Shown here one piece after another: positions 1 to 11,666 of a DNA stretch of 64,000 nucleotides. Made by a program: the position numbers and the translations under genes. The first letter of the stretch is position 1; the number at the start of each line of letters is the position of its first letter. The notes below the pieces were generated by a model. That model was not told the origin of the DNA, made no database searches, and was given only the letters and a program-made list of their open reading frames with translations. Source of the stretch: Choricystis sp. odSpoLacu1 (taxonomy: Eukaryota > Chlorophyta > Trebouxiophyceae); contig OY253658.1 of assembly GCA_958009055.1 (NCBI GenBank), forward strand, positions 682,684 to 746,683. Direction: 5' to 3'.

Positions 1-105
1 GGGCGGGGGCGTTCAGAAAAACAAGCGAGCGGGAGGCGTCGCTTTTGTTTCGCCGCCGCGACACACTAGAACAAAAACACAGAGATCAAAAATTCGTTTC
101 ACTTT

Positions 106-880
106 TCACTGCTCCGCCAGCAGCGCCTCAAACACGGCAGACCGCATGGCCTCCTCGTGCGCCCGGGTGTCGGTGGAGCCGGCGAGGGTGGCGGCGAACA
201 ACGCCCGTGCTGCAACCGCCGCGGGCGGTTCGTTAGAGGCAGCCGCGCCATCGCCGCCGTCGCGGCCGCGGGCGGGGCCCACCCAGCGCACCAGGGACCG
301 CCAGCGGGCTTCCAGGCTGGCGCACGTGTCGTCGCAGGCGGAGAGGGCGGCCCGGAAGCCGGGGGCGAGGGCGACGGCGGCCGGGGCGACGACGGTGGCG
401 GTGACGACGGCGGCCACCGACACCGTGGCGACGGCGCGAGAGGCCAGCGCGTCGGCGACGGTGCGGGCCAGGGTGATGAGGGCCTAGGGATGAGGAGAGG
501 GGGAGGGAGAGGAGGAGGTTGGAAGGTGTGTGTGGAGGCAGAAGAGGTTGGAAGCGCGGCAAGGCGCTGTCGAGCATGTGCGTCGCGGCGGCACCACACC
601 CCAGGTCTCCGCCCGCGCACACACCTCCAGCGCGTACCTGACCAATGCGTATCGCCACCGCCAGCATGGGGGCGGCAGGCGGGGGCGGGAGCGGCGGCGC
701 CTGCGCCTGCGCCGACGACAGCGTTGAATCCGCGTCGCGCGGTGGCGCGGCACGCACGACCGTGCGTAAGGGGCGCCCGACCGCGGGGCGCGATGCTTGA
801 CGTGTGGGTGACCGCAGGCTGGGCAGGGAGGGGGCAGCGCGCGTCAGGGCGTGCGCCGAGGGGAGCGTGACGAACAGCAT
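106..880 (-). CDS. Unrecognised, probably plastid-targeted membrane protein
   Basis: Two exons read well: 880-638 and 483-106, joined in phase 0 by a GT-AG intron (donor at 637, acceptor ending at 484), giving 206 aa. The first about 45 residues are rich in Ser, Arg, Ala and Pro with almost no acidic residues, which resembles a chloroplast transit peptide. A Pro/Ala stretch follows. Exon 2 opens with a hydrophobic segment (around VSVAAVVTATVVAPAAVAL), then a soluble C-terminal part with two cysteines and several tryptophans. I do not recognise a family. It is head-to-head with the small gene at 1162. The exon structure is well supported by frame; the plastid location is inference. Confidence 0.55.
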
Positions 881-1161
881 TGTTGACGAAACGAGGCGGA
901 CGGTGTGTGGCCTCAGTTTTTTTTTCGAGTTTCCAGTCGCGGCCTCCAGCTTCGAGGAAGCTGCCGGTTTGTTCGACTGGGGTTGGTGTGTGTGTGGGTG
1001 GGGGAGGCACGGCGCTCGAGGGCGCGTGGGAGACGCTGCCCCAGACTGGCCGCGCAAACAAAGAGAAGAGTGGCGTCGCTCTGCCGCGACGGCGTTTTGC
1101 TCTTCCACATTCTCGACCCAAAACAAAAAACGAAACGACGCCCCCTTCTTCACTCAAAGCC

Positions 1162-1657
1162 ATGCAACGCGTCCCTACGCACCTCGCAGCGCCGGCTGCT
1201 TCGGCTTTGGTGCGTTCTTGGAGGAGAGAAACGGGCGAATCAGAGCCCCCTGCGGCGGGCGCATCCGCGAAGGGGGAAGAGCACCCTCTGCAAGCACCTT
1301 CCTCCGCCTCAACTTTTCGCCTCCTGTTGCCTGCCGTGGTGACATTGATCTTGCGACACCACTCAAGGGGACAGGCAGCGGTGTCGAGTCCAACAAAAAA
1401 AAAACGCTGACGTCACTCACCCCCAAACCTCCCACCCTCAGCCCCGCCCCGCCGTCGCCCGCCGGTCCGCCCTGGCCGCCGCGGCGGCTGCAGCCTTGCT
1501 GGCAGTCACGGGCGCCGCGTCCCCGCCCCCCGCCACCGCGGCCGCCAGCCTGGGCAATAACAAAGCAGTGGAGTTGGCGGCCGCCGCGACCAAGCGGCGT
1601 GCCGCGATGAAGGCCAAGGTGGAGGCCGCCAAGGCGACCAAGAAGGCCACGTTTTGA
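1162..1657 (+). CDS. Small basic protein, probably thylakoid-lumen targeted
   Basis: Exons 1162-1209 and 1442-1657 join in phase 0 across a 232-nt GT-AG intron and encode 87 aa. The N-terminus (MQRVPTHLAAP...) looks like a plastid transit peptide. It is followed by a twin-arginine, a long Ala/Leu hydrophobic stretch and a small-residue cleavage region (RRSALAAAAAAALLAVTGA), the layout of a bipartite Tat-type lumen-targeting signal. The mature part would be only about 37 residues, very rich in Lys and Ala and ending KKATF. I cannot assign it to a known photosystem subunit. The targeting call rests on composition only. Confidence 0.5.
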
Positions 1658-1674
1658 GTGAGAGTGTTGGGAGG

Positions 1675-1724
1675 GAGAGAGAGAGAGAGAGAGATGATGA
1701 TGATGATGATGATGGTGATGATGA
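1675..1724 (+). repeat. (GA)n then (GAT)n microsatellite
   Basis: A GA dinucleotide run passes directly into about nine GAT triplets just downstream of the stop codon at 1657. It lies in the short convergent interval before the kinase-like gene and codes for nothing convincing. Confidence 0.9.
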
Positions 1725-1812
1725 GGATCTTGTTCCCCCGCGTGCAAAGCCCCACGTGAAAAGCTAACACACACAAAAACACTTCACCCCCCCTGATCGA
1801 TCCATGTCTCAA

Positions 1813-2814
1813 TCACACACCACCCCCACTTACCCACGGCATGGCCACCAGCTGAGCCGCGGTGGGCCGATCCTGCGGCCTCGACGCCAGAGCCACGGCC
1901 ACCAGCGCACGAGCCCCGGCCGACAGGTGCCCCGGCAACCGCACCCGTCCCTCGCTATCTGGCCCACCGCCACACAGCAGTTCGGCCGCCAGTGCGCCCA
2001 CACTCCACACATCGTCGGCGGGGGAGGCGGTGGCGCAGGGGGTGTGCGGGAGGGCGGCGGGCGTGGTGGGGGGGGGGAGGGCCCCCGACCGCTGCAGCCG
2101 ACCCCCAGTCCCCCAGCACAAAGCGCACGCCGTCGGCGCCACGGGACACGATGAACACGTTTTCGGATTTGACGTCGCCGTGGACGTAGCCCTGGTGGTG
2201 GAGAGTGGAGGTTGGGCGAGTGAACAGGGAGGGGGCACACCCAGCCACCCCCTTCCCCACCTCCCCACCCACATCACCATCTCGTGCACCGCCGCCAGCG
2301 CTCGAGCCACGCTGCCCACCGCGGCCGCTGCATCCGGCTCCAGCAGGAACCCGCCCGCCCGCCGCGCGGCCGCGCGCGCGGTGGCCGCGGCGCGCTCCAG
2401 CACCAGGGCGCCGCCACCGCCGGGGATGTCAAACGCGGCGTGCACGGCCAGCATGCAGTGTGGAGCTGCTGAGTGCGCTGCTGCCGTGGCGGCGCCTTCA
2501 GCCGCGGCGGCTGCCGCGTGGGGCAGCGTTTTGAGGACGAGGGACGGGGTGGCAGGGGGGGCGCCATCAACCGCCACCGACGTGATCATCGTGCCGTGCC
2601 GCCCCACGGCCAGCGTGGTGAGGGGGGAGAGGCGTGTGGTGGGCCTGCCAGGGGAGGGAAGATGGGAATGGTGTGGGCGGGCGCGTGGTGTGCCGACACC
2701 CCACCCCACCCCCTCTCACCCCCAAATCACTCACCACGCCGCCGCCCCGACCGCCAGCGCGGACGGGCATGACGGCGACTGCCACGGCAGCGTGAGCGGG
2801 GGTGGCAGCGGCAT
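1813..2814 (-). CDS. Divergent protein kinase-like protein (three exons, one frame break)
   Basis: Exons 2814-2735, 2644-2278 and 2191-1813 are joined by GT-AG introns in matching phases. The N-lobe shows a weak glycine-loop-like segment (LAVGRHGTMI) and the beta-3 lysine in LVLKTL. The catalytic loop reads HGDVKSEN, i.e. HRDxKxxN with Gly for Arg. The metal-binding motif is DWG instead of DFG, and no clear APE motif is visible. SPADDVWSVGALAAELL matches the helix-F region (SDVWSxG). Between DWG and this helix the reading frame must shift by one base. The shift falls in the 10-G run at 2068-2077, and one surplus base there would explain it. The catalytic Asp and Lys remain, so activity is possible. 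I cannot name the subfamily. The start codon is 132 bp from that of the divergent phosphotransacetylase gene. Confidence 0.6.
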
Positions 2815-2946
2815 AGTTGCGCGTGTGTGGGCGTGCTTTTTTGTGCTGCGTCTCGTTTGCTAGCCGCGTGCCCGCTCGCGCTGCTGAAAGACCGACGACG
2901 ACGACGAAACACAACTCGCTCGGCGGTTTTTTCTTTCGTGTGCCCA

Positions 2947-4225
<1,279 letters not shown>

Positions 4226-4288
4226 TATGATGGGAAAACAGACTCTAGACATTTCATTTTTTAACAGACTGTTAACAAAATCAAAACT

Positions 4289-5113
4289 CTACTCTACTCT
4301 TTCGCCAGCTTGTACCACCAGGCGCGCCCTCTCTGCCGCCGCGGCGGCGGCGTCGACGCGGAACAGGGGTGTGTCGCCACTGTCGGCGTCAGCGCGGCTT
4401 GGCGCGTCCTTTGTTCGACCTTTCTCCCGCCCTCCCTCCCTCTTGCGCACCGCCCAGAACGCCAGTTTGGGACTGACTCGACGCGCCAGCACGGGGCAGA
4501 GGCCGGCCGCGTCCATGGCGCCCTCAAACGACCCCCACGTCTCCCCCCCGCGCGTTTCCACACACCGCCGCGGCAGCACGATGAAGGCCACACCACCAGG
4601 GGTCAGATAGGCGGCGATGCGGGCTAGCATCACACCTCGCCTCTCGGGCGTGGGCACACAGTTGAGCACCATGGCGCACACGACGGCGGTGAAGGCGCAC
4701 GCCGGCGTCGTGTCAAAAAAGTCGCACACCCGCACCCCGGGCGCGCTGGCCACCAGGTCGATGGCGTCCACGTCCAGCCAGGGACATGAAAGGAGGCGTG
4801 TGTTGATGGCTCCGATTTCCAGGACGCGTGGAAGCGGCGCGTGGCGTGGCGGCCGCAGTCCGAGCGCGGTCAACTGAGAAAACACCCACGACGCGGACGC
4901 GCCGTTGCGGGCCGTGGTGAGGGCTGACGCGGCTTGGTACAGCTCGGTCGGGACCGCTGCAAGGGCGGCCTGGGCGGCCGCCTTTTCAGCAGGCGTTTTT
5001 GCTGCGGCCGCTGCACGCAACGCGGCATGGTAGGCCGACGTTGCTTCGCGCGCTCGCTTCATCGACTTCATCTGCGTGGGGGGGATGATTGGACGCTTCT
5101 TGGGGCGGCCCAT
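4289..5113 (-). CDS. BMT2: Bmt2-like large-subunit rRNA adenine-N1 methyltransferase
   Basis: This is an intronless gene of 274 aa. Its centre matches the Bmt2/SAMTOR family: a SAM-binding strand-loop PRVLEIGAINTRLLSCPWLDVDAIDL, then an acidic CDFFDT segment, VVCAMVLNCVPTPERRG and a VAFIVLPRRCV strand. Bmt2 in yeast methylates N1 of an adenine in 25S rRNA in the nucleolus. The N-terminus is basic and Ala-rich (MGRPKKRPIIPP), and a low-complexity tail follows the fold. The related SAMTOR proteins are SAM sensors in mTOR signalling, so that role cannot be excluded from sequence. It sits head-to-head with GAR1, another nucleolar gene, with 167 bp between starts. Confidence 0.75.
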   Translation of the reverse strand: MGRPKKRPIIPPTQMKSMKRAREATSAYHAALRAAAAAKTPAEKAAAQAALAAVPTELYQAASALTTARNGASASWVFSQLTALGLRPPRHAPLPRVLEIGAINTRLLSCPWLDVDAIDLVASAPGVRVCDFFDTTPACAFTAVVCAMVLNCVPTPERRGVMLARIAAYLTPGGVAFIVLPRRCVETRGGETWGSFEGAMDAAGLCPVLARRVSPKLAFWAVRKREGGREKGRTKDAPSRADADSGDTPLFRVDAAAAAAERARLVVQAGERVE

Positions 5114-5280
5114 CGTGTGTGGGAGGCGCGGAGGCGGGAGAAAAGGCTGAGCCAGAGTAGCGCGGCTAGATGCGAACCAAAGGAAAAAAGGTTTCGCACA
5201 ACTTTTTCGCTTTCGCGCAGCTCGGTGCGGCCTCTTCCGGGCACTCTCCCCGTCTCCACACTCCCACACCTCACAACAGA

Positions 5281-6421
5281 ATGTTCCGCGGCGGAAGAGG
5301 AGGCGGCCGCGCCCCCCCCCGCGGCGGCGGCGGGCGCAGCTCGTTTGGCGGGCGCGGCGGCGGGCGCGGCGGCTTTGGCGGCCGCGGCGGCTACGACGCC
5401 GGCCCTCCCGCCGAAGTCGTGGAAACGGGCGTGTTTGAGCACGCGTGCGAGGGGGAGATGGTGCTGAAACTGACGCTGGACAAGGTGAGGGAGGAGAGGG
5501 AGGAGAGGGAGGGGAATGTGGACAAGCCGCCGCGGCATGCGGGGGGGGGCTGTGTGTTTGAACCGCGCGGGCTGCGCCTGCCACTCACACACACGCGCAC
5601 GCGCCCAGGCGACACGGCGGGGGTGTGCCACGCTGATTGGTGCCAGGGGAGGGGCAGGGGGCGAGAGGGAAACGCAAACCGGGGGGGGCAGACGACGACT
5701 CTCGACCGACGCGAGGGGCGGGCGGGGGTCGGGGACTCCCCCCGTCTCCCCCCCCCCCGCTGGACGAGCAAAACCCTTTTTTTGCTCCAGCCCTCTGAGG
5801 CTGGAACGCCTCTGACAAACCGATGCCCTGTGATGGGGGGGACGTGACGAGAGAGAGATATGAGGAACCGTCTCTCGGAACACCACAGCACACACACACA
5901 CACCACCTCCACACCACACGCGCATTCCCCCCCCCCCCCCCCCCCCCTTTGCACACCCCACTCAGGTGCCCTACTTCAACGCCCCCATCTACCTGGCCAA
6001 CAAGACGGCAGTGGGGAAGGTGGAGGAGATTTTTGGGTCCATCACCAACCCCCACTTCACGGTCAAAGCCTCTGACGGCGTCGTCGCCACCTCCTACGCC
6101 GCGGGCGACAAGTTCTACATCGACCCCGCCAAACTGTTGCCCATGGAGCGGTTCCTGCCGGGCAAGAATGGGGCCACCGGCGGCGGTGGCCGTGGCGGTG
6201 GCCGCGGCGGTGGCCGCGGTGGCGGCCGCGGCGGCGGCCGGGGCGGCGGCCGCGGCTTTGGCGGGGGGCGCGGCATGGGCGTGCGCGGTGGCGGCGTGAG
6301 CGGGCGGGGAGGCGGGCGGGGGCGCGGCTTTTCGGGGGGCAGGGGGGGGGGGAGCTTCGGCGGGGGCGGCTTTGGCGGGCGCGGCGGCAGCCGCGGGCGC
6401 GGCGGGCGTGGCCGCGGGTGA
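5281..6421 (+). CDS. GAR1: H/ACA ribonucleoprotein subunit GAR1
   Basis: Exons 5281-5484 and 5966-6421 join in phase 0, giving 219 aa. The conserved core runs from [19 protein letters not shown] through the splice to [24 protein letters not shown] and [31 protein letters not shown]. It is flanked on both sides by RGG/GGR-rich tails, the classic GAR1 arrangement. GAR1 is part of the box H/ACA RNP that pseudouridylates rRNA and snRNA in the nucleolus. The 481-nt intron is among the longest in the window. It holds a C-run of about 20 bases before the acceptor and two small stem-loops. Confidence 0.93.
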
Positions 6422-6593
6422 GACCTCGTGCCTTGCCGCTTCCCCCCCCCCCCCCCCCCCCCATCGCTTGCTTGGCGTCGTGCGAGAACGATGCTGCCCT
6501 TTGTACCCACCAAGAGAACACCCTTTTTTTTTTTTTTGTGTCAAAAAAAAAAATCATTTTTGTGTTTCTACAACTCTCCCTCCCCCACTACCC

Positions 6594-7136
6594 TCACGCC
6601 CCTGCCTCCTCCCACTGCCGCTCCCGCACGCGAGCCACCACCTGGCATGGTCGCACAAACCACAACGGCGGCGGCGCGTCGTCCTTGCCCGATTCTTTAA
6701 ACCTCAACGCTCCCGCCACGGTGTGAGGCAACGAGAACGCGTGCAAGTGTATGTGGCTCACACTGTAGAGTGGCGGATAGTGGAACCCGGTTTTGACGGT
6801 GGCGGGTGGGTCGAGGCCCAAGCGACGACACTGTTCAGTCACCACTCGTTCACCCAACGCCACCATGTCACTCAGCATGTCCAAATCTGCATCGCTCTCC
6901 AGATCGTACACCGAGTCAATGTGGCCGGCACAACCCGCCGGCACCACCAGCACGTGCACCCTGGCTGCCGGGCGGTGGTCCAAGAACGCGACGAGGCGCG
7001 GGCCTCCACTCCGCGGCGTCTCGTCTGCCAGGATGGTGCCTGGTTTTCGTCCGGCCACAATTTCACAGAAGACGCAGCCATGGGGCAGAGGGGTGCGCGG
7101 CGCGCGGGACGGGGGGCGGGTGAAGGAGAACGGCAT
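6594..7136 (-). CDS. HIT-family nucleotide hydrolase (HINT/aprataxin-like)
   Basis: This is an intronless gene of 180 aa. The N-terminus has GCVFCEIVAGRKP, the typical CxFC start of HINT proteins. The middle has LVAFLDHRPAARVHVLVVP, and the catalytic histidine triad appears as SVSHIHLHAFSLP (HxHxH). HIT enzymes hydrolyse nucleotide phosphoramidates or adenylylated substrates. The tail (LWFVRPCQVVARVRERQ) resembles HINT3- and aprataxin-related proteins more than HINT1. Location is unclear, since no targeting peptide stands out. Confidence 0.85.
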   Translation of the reverse strand: MPFSFTRPPSRAPRTPLPHGCVFCEIVAGRKPGTILADETPRSGGPRLVAFLDHRPAARVHVLVVPAGCAGHIDSVYDLESDADLDMLSDMVALGERVVTEQCRRLGLDPPATVKTGFHYPPLYSVSHIHLHAFSLPHTVAGALRFKESGKDDAPPPLWFVRPCQVVARVRERQWEEAGA

Positions 7137-8082
7137 GGGCGCCGCCTGTTTGAATTGCTGTTTTCAAGGTGTGTGTGTGGATCGATCAATCCCTCTTGTA
7201 CTTACACGCGAATGAAAAAGGGGGGGCGGTTACGCCCCCCGCCCAAAAATGGAAAAAAGAGAGAAAAGGAAGGCAGAGGCAGATGAAAGCAAACTTCGAG
7301 GCCAAGAGGCGTGGCCCAGTGGGGTGTTGAGGCCCACTGGAGACGCTCTTGAAAACAGGAGCAGATGAAAAAAAGGTAAAGGCGCAGAATCCAAAGTCTG
7401 CGCCTTCGAGCGCCGCCGGCACGGGTGCCGATGGTTGCCCTTTTGGGCAGGGAAGGGTGGTTGGTTATTGGAAAGCCATGGAGACCGAATGAAAGAAAAA
7501 AAGGAAGGCAGAGGCAGATGAAAGCAAACTTCGAGGCCAAGAGGCGTGGCCCAGTGGGGTGTTGAGGCCCACTGGAGACGCTCTTGAAAACAGGAGCAGA
7601 TGAAAAAAAGGTAAAGGCGCAGAATCCAAAGTCTGCGCCTTCGAGCGCCGCCGGCACGGGTGCCGATGGTTGCCCTTTTGGGCAGGGAAGGGTGGTTGGT
7701 TATTGGAAAGCCATGGAGACCGAATGAAAGAAAAAAAGGGAGGAAGAGGAGGGGAGGGTCGACGCCGACCGGCCACGCACGCAACGGACTTTTTTTGATC
7801 AAAAGGCCGGCCACCGTGCCCGAGACGCGCCAACCCCCGACACCCCCCACCCACCCCCCCACCAGGAGCAGAGCCCCAAACCCCAAGAAAAGCAGGCACG
7901 GAAAATGAAAAAAGAGGAAAGGGGATCAAACGCGACGCACACACCATTTTTTTTTGTGCTGGCAGAAAATCAAGCAAAAAACGCTCGCTCTCCCTCGCGC
8001 GCGCGCGCGCCAGCAGCCATGCAAACGCAGTCCCATCTCATCAAGCGCAGGATCAAGCGCAGGGAGCACACACACAGCCATG
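7137..8082. other. Gene-poor interval of about 950 bp holding a tandem duplication
   Basis: No convincing gene is seen here. Open frames on the minus strand exist only because the duplicated unit is repeated. The interval contains poly-A/T runs near 7930-7960 and a GC alternation near 7997-8011. It separates two genes on the same strand, so part of it must hold the promoter of the HIT gene and the 3' end of the gene at 8083. Confidence 0.6.
7268..7737. repeat. Near-perfect direct tandem duplication, unit about 235 bp
   Basis: The unit 7268-7502 is repeated at 7503-7737 with almost no differences until the tail of the second copy. Each copy holds short inverted repeats: CCAGTGGGG...CCCACTGG, GGCGCAGA...TCTGCGCC and a GCCC/GGGC hairpin. 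No gene, transposase or terminal repeat is associated. It looks recent because the copies are nearly identical. Confidence 0.93.
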
Positions 8083-9513
8083 TCACTGCTTGCCCCCCCC
8101 CCCGTTGAGGGCGCCCGGGATGCGGCCCGACGTGAAGGGCGTGGGCGGCCCCCGCTCCGACGCGTGCGGCGCAGAGGTGGCCGACTCGGTGGCCCACCCG
8201 ATTTTCAGGGCGCACCCCAGGTAGGGCACCGCCCCCCGCCCCCCGGTGCACCCGCTCGTCAGCGGGCACCACGTGAACACGGAGCACGCGTCGGTGGCTT
8301 GGCACAGCTTGCAGCAGGCGTCAGCGGAGGGGGTCTTGGCAAACCCGGTGCCGGTGCCGGGCGCGCCCGCCCCCACAATGTCGCCCTCATAATTCGCCGC
8401 CGCCTCCACGATGCAGCCCGAGTCGGACATGGTCTCCGTGGGGCGCAGGCCGCCCTCCATGCCGACCGAGGCGTCGCCGGTGGCGGAGGCGACGGCGGAG
8501 GCGAGATAGCGGGCGGTCTCGGTCAACGCAGCCACCGGTTTGCTGCACGTGTACCCGTTGGCCTTGCCCTCCGCGTCCTTGGTGGCCTGCCCCGCCACCA
8601 ACGCGTCCACCTGGCGCTTGATGGAGCGCAGGGCGTCCACGTACTGGGGGCGGTCGACCGCGTTGGGGCCGAACACAGAGTAGCGGAAGGTGGTGGTGGC
8701 TGTCGTCCAGTTGTGCGAAGGGTTGCCGACAACAATGGTGCCACTGGTCAAATCCAGGTAGGTCACGTTGGCGGGGTCGCCCTCGCCCGTGGGCACGGCG
8801 CGCCAGGTGCGGATGGCGGGGCCACCGGTTTCCAGGGCGGGGACCAGCATGTCGCGGACGGCGACATAAGTGGAGGGCGAGTGAGGGGAGCACCCTGATT
8901 CGCCCTCAAAAATGGAGGACGGGTGGGAGGACAGGGGGTAGGCAAAGTGGAAGCGGGTGTGGTTGAAGGCGGGGGTGGCTGGTGGTGGGTGGGTGGGGGT
9001 GGGTGGAGGGGGGACGACGGCAGAGAGGGGTCGGAACCCGCGGGAAGGCGCTGGCGAATGCGGAGGCGGGGGTTCGTCGCACAGTCCCCTCCTCTCCTCC
9101 ATCCGCCTCCCGCTCCCCGTACACACGCGCAGCACACACATCGACGTCGTGTGGCGACGGGTGTGGGGGGGTGGGGGCGCTATGTGGCCCCGAAAACGCA
9201 CGCGCGCGGCGCGAAGGAAAAAGGGGAACGAAAACCAACGTCTTGCCAGCACGCGCGAGTGCGCCCTCGCCGCGGCCTCCATTCCTGCGTCACTCCCCAC
9301 AGTCGGGTGAGTGAGTGCCAACAACAAGCATTGGAGGCGGCGGTGGGGTCAAGCAAGGAGTGGCGGGCGCGCAGCCGCCCCCATCACGCAAAACTGCGAC
9401 CCCCGCATTCGCTCACGCCCCTTGTCTCCACCCAACCACTCCTCACCTGGCGCCGCCGCCGCCACCGCCACCGTGGCCAGCAGGGCCACGGTCGCCATGG
9501 TGAAGCGAGTCAT
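8083..9513 (-). CDS. Secreted protein with a PAN/apple-like cysteine-rich domain
   Basis: Exons 9513-9447 and 8978-8083 join by a GT-AG intron in phase 1, giving 320 aa. The N-terminus (MTRFTMATVALLATVAVAAAAP) is a clear signal peptide. The body has several potential N-glycosylation sites (NHT, NVT, NWT). Near the C-terminus is ADACCKLCQATDACSVFTW with further cysteines, as in PAN/apple-like modules where CCxxC and later cysteines form disulphides. Such modules bind proteins or carbohydrates at the cell surface. The central region is unrecognised. A wall or extracellular role is inference. Confidence 0.6.
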
Positions 9514-10287
9514 GGTTTGATGTGTTTGATGAAGAGGCGGACGCGAGGGTTTCGGAGGGAGAGGGGGGAAAAGAAAAAGTCGTTTCGTTGTGTGCCCGTT
9601 GCTGCGCGTTTTTTTCTTCTTCTGCGTTTTGCTCCTTGCCTCCCGCCTTCCCACCTGGCCGACCGCCAGGCTGGCGACCTTCGCCCAGGTTCGCCCACCA
9701 CACTCGCTCCTAGTTTCCCCCAAACACCGGCCTCCCCCCTCTTTTGTCTTGTGCTTCCGCAGCCGCCTCCTCGCCACACACGCGCCGCCCGCCCTCTTGC
9801 CGTGTCGCAGCTGCCTTCTTCCCCCCCGCCGCGCTCCCGCTGTAACCAACCCTCATCGAAGGTCCGGCCTCTCTCCCTGCGCCACCTGAAAGGGCGGCCT
9901 TGTACGTGTTTTGTTTGGGTGTGGTCAGAGTCAGGTCGAACCGCGTCAGCACCACACGGGCAGCGTTTTTCGGTCGAGGTTCCTTGCGCGAAAGTTTTGT
10001 CGGAGCCTCTCTCCTGCATCGCTTTTTGTTTCGGCAGCCACGCACACACCGCGCCCTCTCCCGCGCTACCACGCCCTGAGGTCACTCACACGGCGCCCCT
10101 CTTTGCAAGGTTGGTGCAGTTGGCGGGCGTGGAGGGAGGGAGCGCCTGTTCTCATGCTAGCCATAGCTCATCGCGCGCGCGCGTGCACGTGTGCGTGCAG
10201 TGGGGCGCCCCCCCGCCCCCCCACAGCGCGCTCCCCCCCATTTTTCTCTCTCGCAAGGAGTAGAAGACACTCCCCACAGCGCTGACG
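9514..10287. other. Long divergent intergenic region
   Basis: This is the longest head-to-head interval in the window (774 bp), lying between a secreted protein and a coiled-coil protein. It contains pyrimidine-rich tracts and poly-T near 9607-9615. Open frames are present but have no signs of a real protein. Confidence 0.5.
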
Positions 10288-11528
10288 ATGGCCAAATCTC
10301 CTCCAGACCCACCACCCACCGCCGCATTCACAAACACCATGGCGTCCAACGCGCCCCCGCCCCCCGCCGACGCCGCCGCCACCCTGGCCGTCGCCCCGCC
10401 CGCCGTCCACAAAATGTCGTCCATGGACGCGTTTGTGCGCAACATGCTGCTGGAGGTGGCAGACGGTGAGTTGAGAGGGAGGGGGGGGGGGGGGCGAATG
10501 CGGCTGCTGCGGCGCGCCACGCTCTGCTCTCACCCTACCCCACACCCTCTCCACTAGACGTCACCGCCGACCGCCTGGCTTCCACCCCCGCCGCTGGCCG
10601 CCGCCCCTCCGCCGCGGGGGACGCGGTGGCAACCCCGCTGGCGGCGTGGTGTGCGGCGTCGGGTGGCGGCCTGCACCCCTCGAGTGGGGGCACTGGGTCC
10701 CGCCCCTCCCCCTGGGAACTCACCCCGCTGCCCCTGGCCGCCGTCACGGGGGGGCGGGGCGGCAGCGCGGGCGGGCGGCCGCCATCGTACGGCGGTGGAG
10801 GGCCGTCCCCGGGCGCGAGTGGGGGCGTGTTTGGCGCGCCGTCGCCGTGTGGCGCGCCACACGGCGACCTGTTGCCTCCTCCCCCCGCGCTGACCGCTGC
10901 TGCCACCGCCACGCCCCTGGTGGACGCTGCCACTGCTCCCGTCGCCACCACGACCGGGCGCAAACGGGCGGCGCCCCCGCCGCCGCCGGCCGGCAGCGCG
11001 CGCGCGGGGGCGCCGGCCCGCCGCCGCTCCGGCAGCGGCCTGCCCCCCCGCCTGGCGGCTGCGTTGGCCGCCGAACGCGCTCCCGACAACGATGCCAGCT
11101 GGAATGCCTCCCCGGGCGACGTGCGCGGCTCGTCTGACGGGGGTGGTGGTGGCACCGGCGCGCGCGCGCCGCCGCGCCGGACCGACGCTGCTTCCGCCGA
11201 AATCGCGTCCCTCACCGCCGCCAACGCGGCCCTGGCCGCCACCCTGCGCGCGCACTCGGCACGTGCCGCCCGCCTGACGGCCGCCAACGCCACGCTGCGG
11301 TCGCTGCTGGGGCGGCTCCAGATTTTTGCATCTGCGCCAGTGGGCGCGGGCGGCGCGGCCGCCGCGCAGGCTGCGTCGGGCGCGCTGGCCGCGCTGCAGG
11401 CGGAGCTGAATGGGAGCGGTGGTGGTGGCAGGTATGCGCCGCCGCCGCCGCCGCCGCCGATGGCGCAGGAAGAGTTGGCGGCCGCGGCGGATGAACTGTT
11501 GGCGGGGGTGGGGTGTGACTGGCCGTGA
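10288..11528 (+). CDS. Unrecognised protein with a leucine-zipper-like coiled coil
   Basis: Exons 10288-10465 and 10558-11528 join in phase 1 (GAC codon split), giving about 382 aa. A start at 10339 (MASNAPPPP) is an alternative. Exon 1 ends in a conserved-looking segment (SSMDAFVRNMLLEVADD). A long Gly/Ser/Pro/Ala region follows. Then comes an alanine- and leucine-rich heptad pattern (AEIASLTAANAALAATLRAH) about 50 residues long, preceded by scattered basic clusters (GRKRA, ARRRSGSG). It could be a divergent bZIP-type regulator, but no canonical basic region is visible. The bZIP gene follows 138 bp downstream on the same strand. Confidence 0.5.
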
Positions 11529-11666
11529 ACAATGTGCGCCGTGTGTGCGAGAGAGGTGGAATGGTGGGCGGCGGGCGGTGTTTTTGTTTTGGGCGGGGTG
11601 TACAGGAGAAAACACTAACGCAAGTTTTTTTTTCGCAAACATTCGCCAGAAAAACACCAGCACGAA

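Noticed and set aside
99..1163. Long minus-strand open frame of about 350 codons across the first gene
   Set aside because: It runs over an intron and the neighbouring divergent gene; its Pro/Arg/His composition is that of a shadow frame in G+C-rich DNA.
7268..7737. Possible tRNA or CRISPR-like array in the duplicated unit
   Set aside because: One stem resembles an anticodon arm, but the loop is eight bases and no T-arm fits next to an acceptor stem. Two long copies without short spaced repeats are not a CRISPR array.
7186..7886. Repeated minus-strand proteins in the tandem duplication
   Set aside because: The identical protein blocks follow directly from the DNA duplication; no start context, splice or family resemblance supports coding.
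8923..10263. 446-codon plus-strand frame overlapping the secreted protein and the intergenic region
   Set aside because: It is antisense to the signal-peptide exon, has Arg/Pro/His-rich shadow composition and no recognisable domain.
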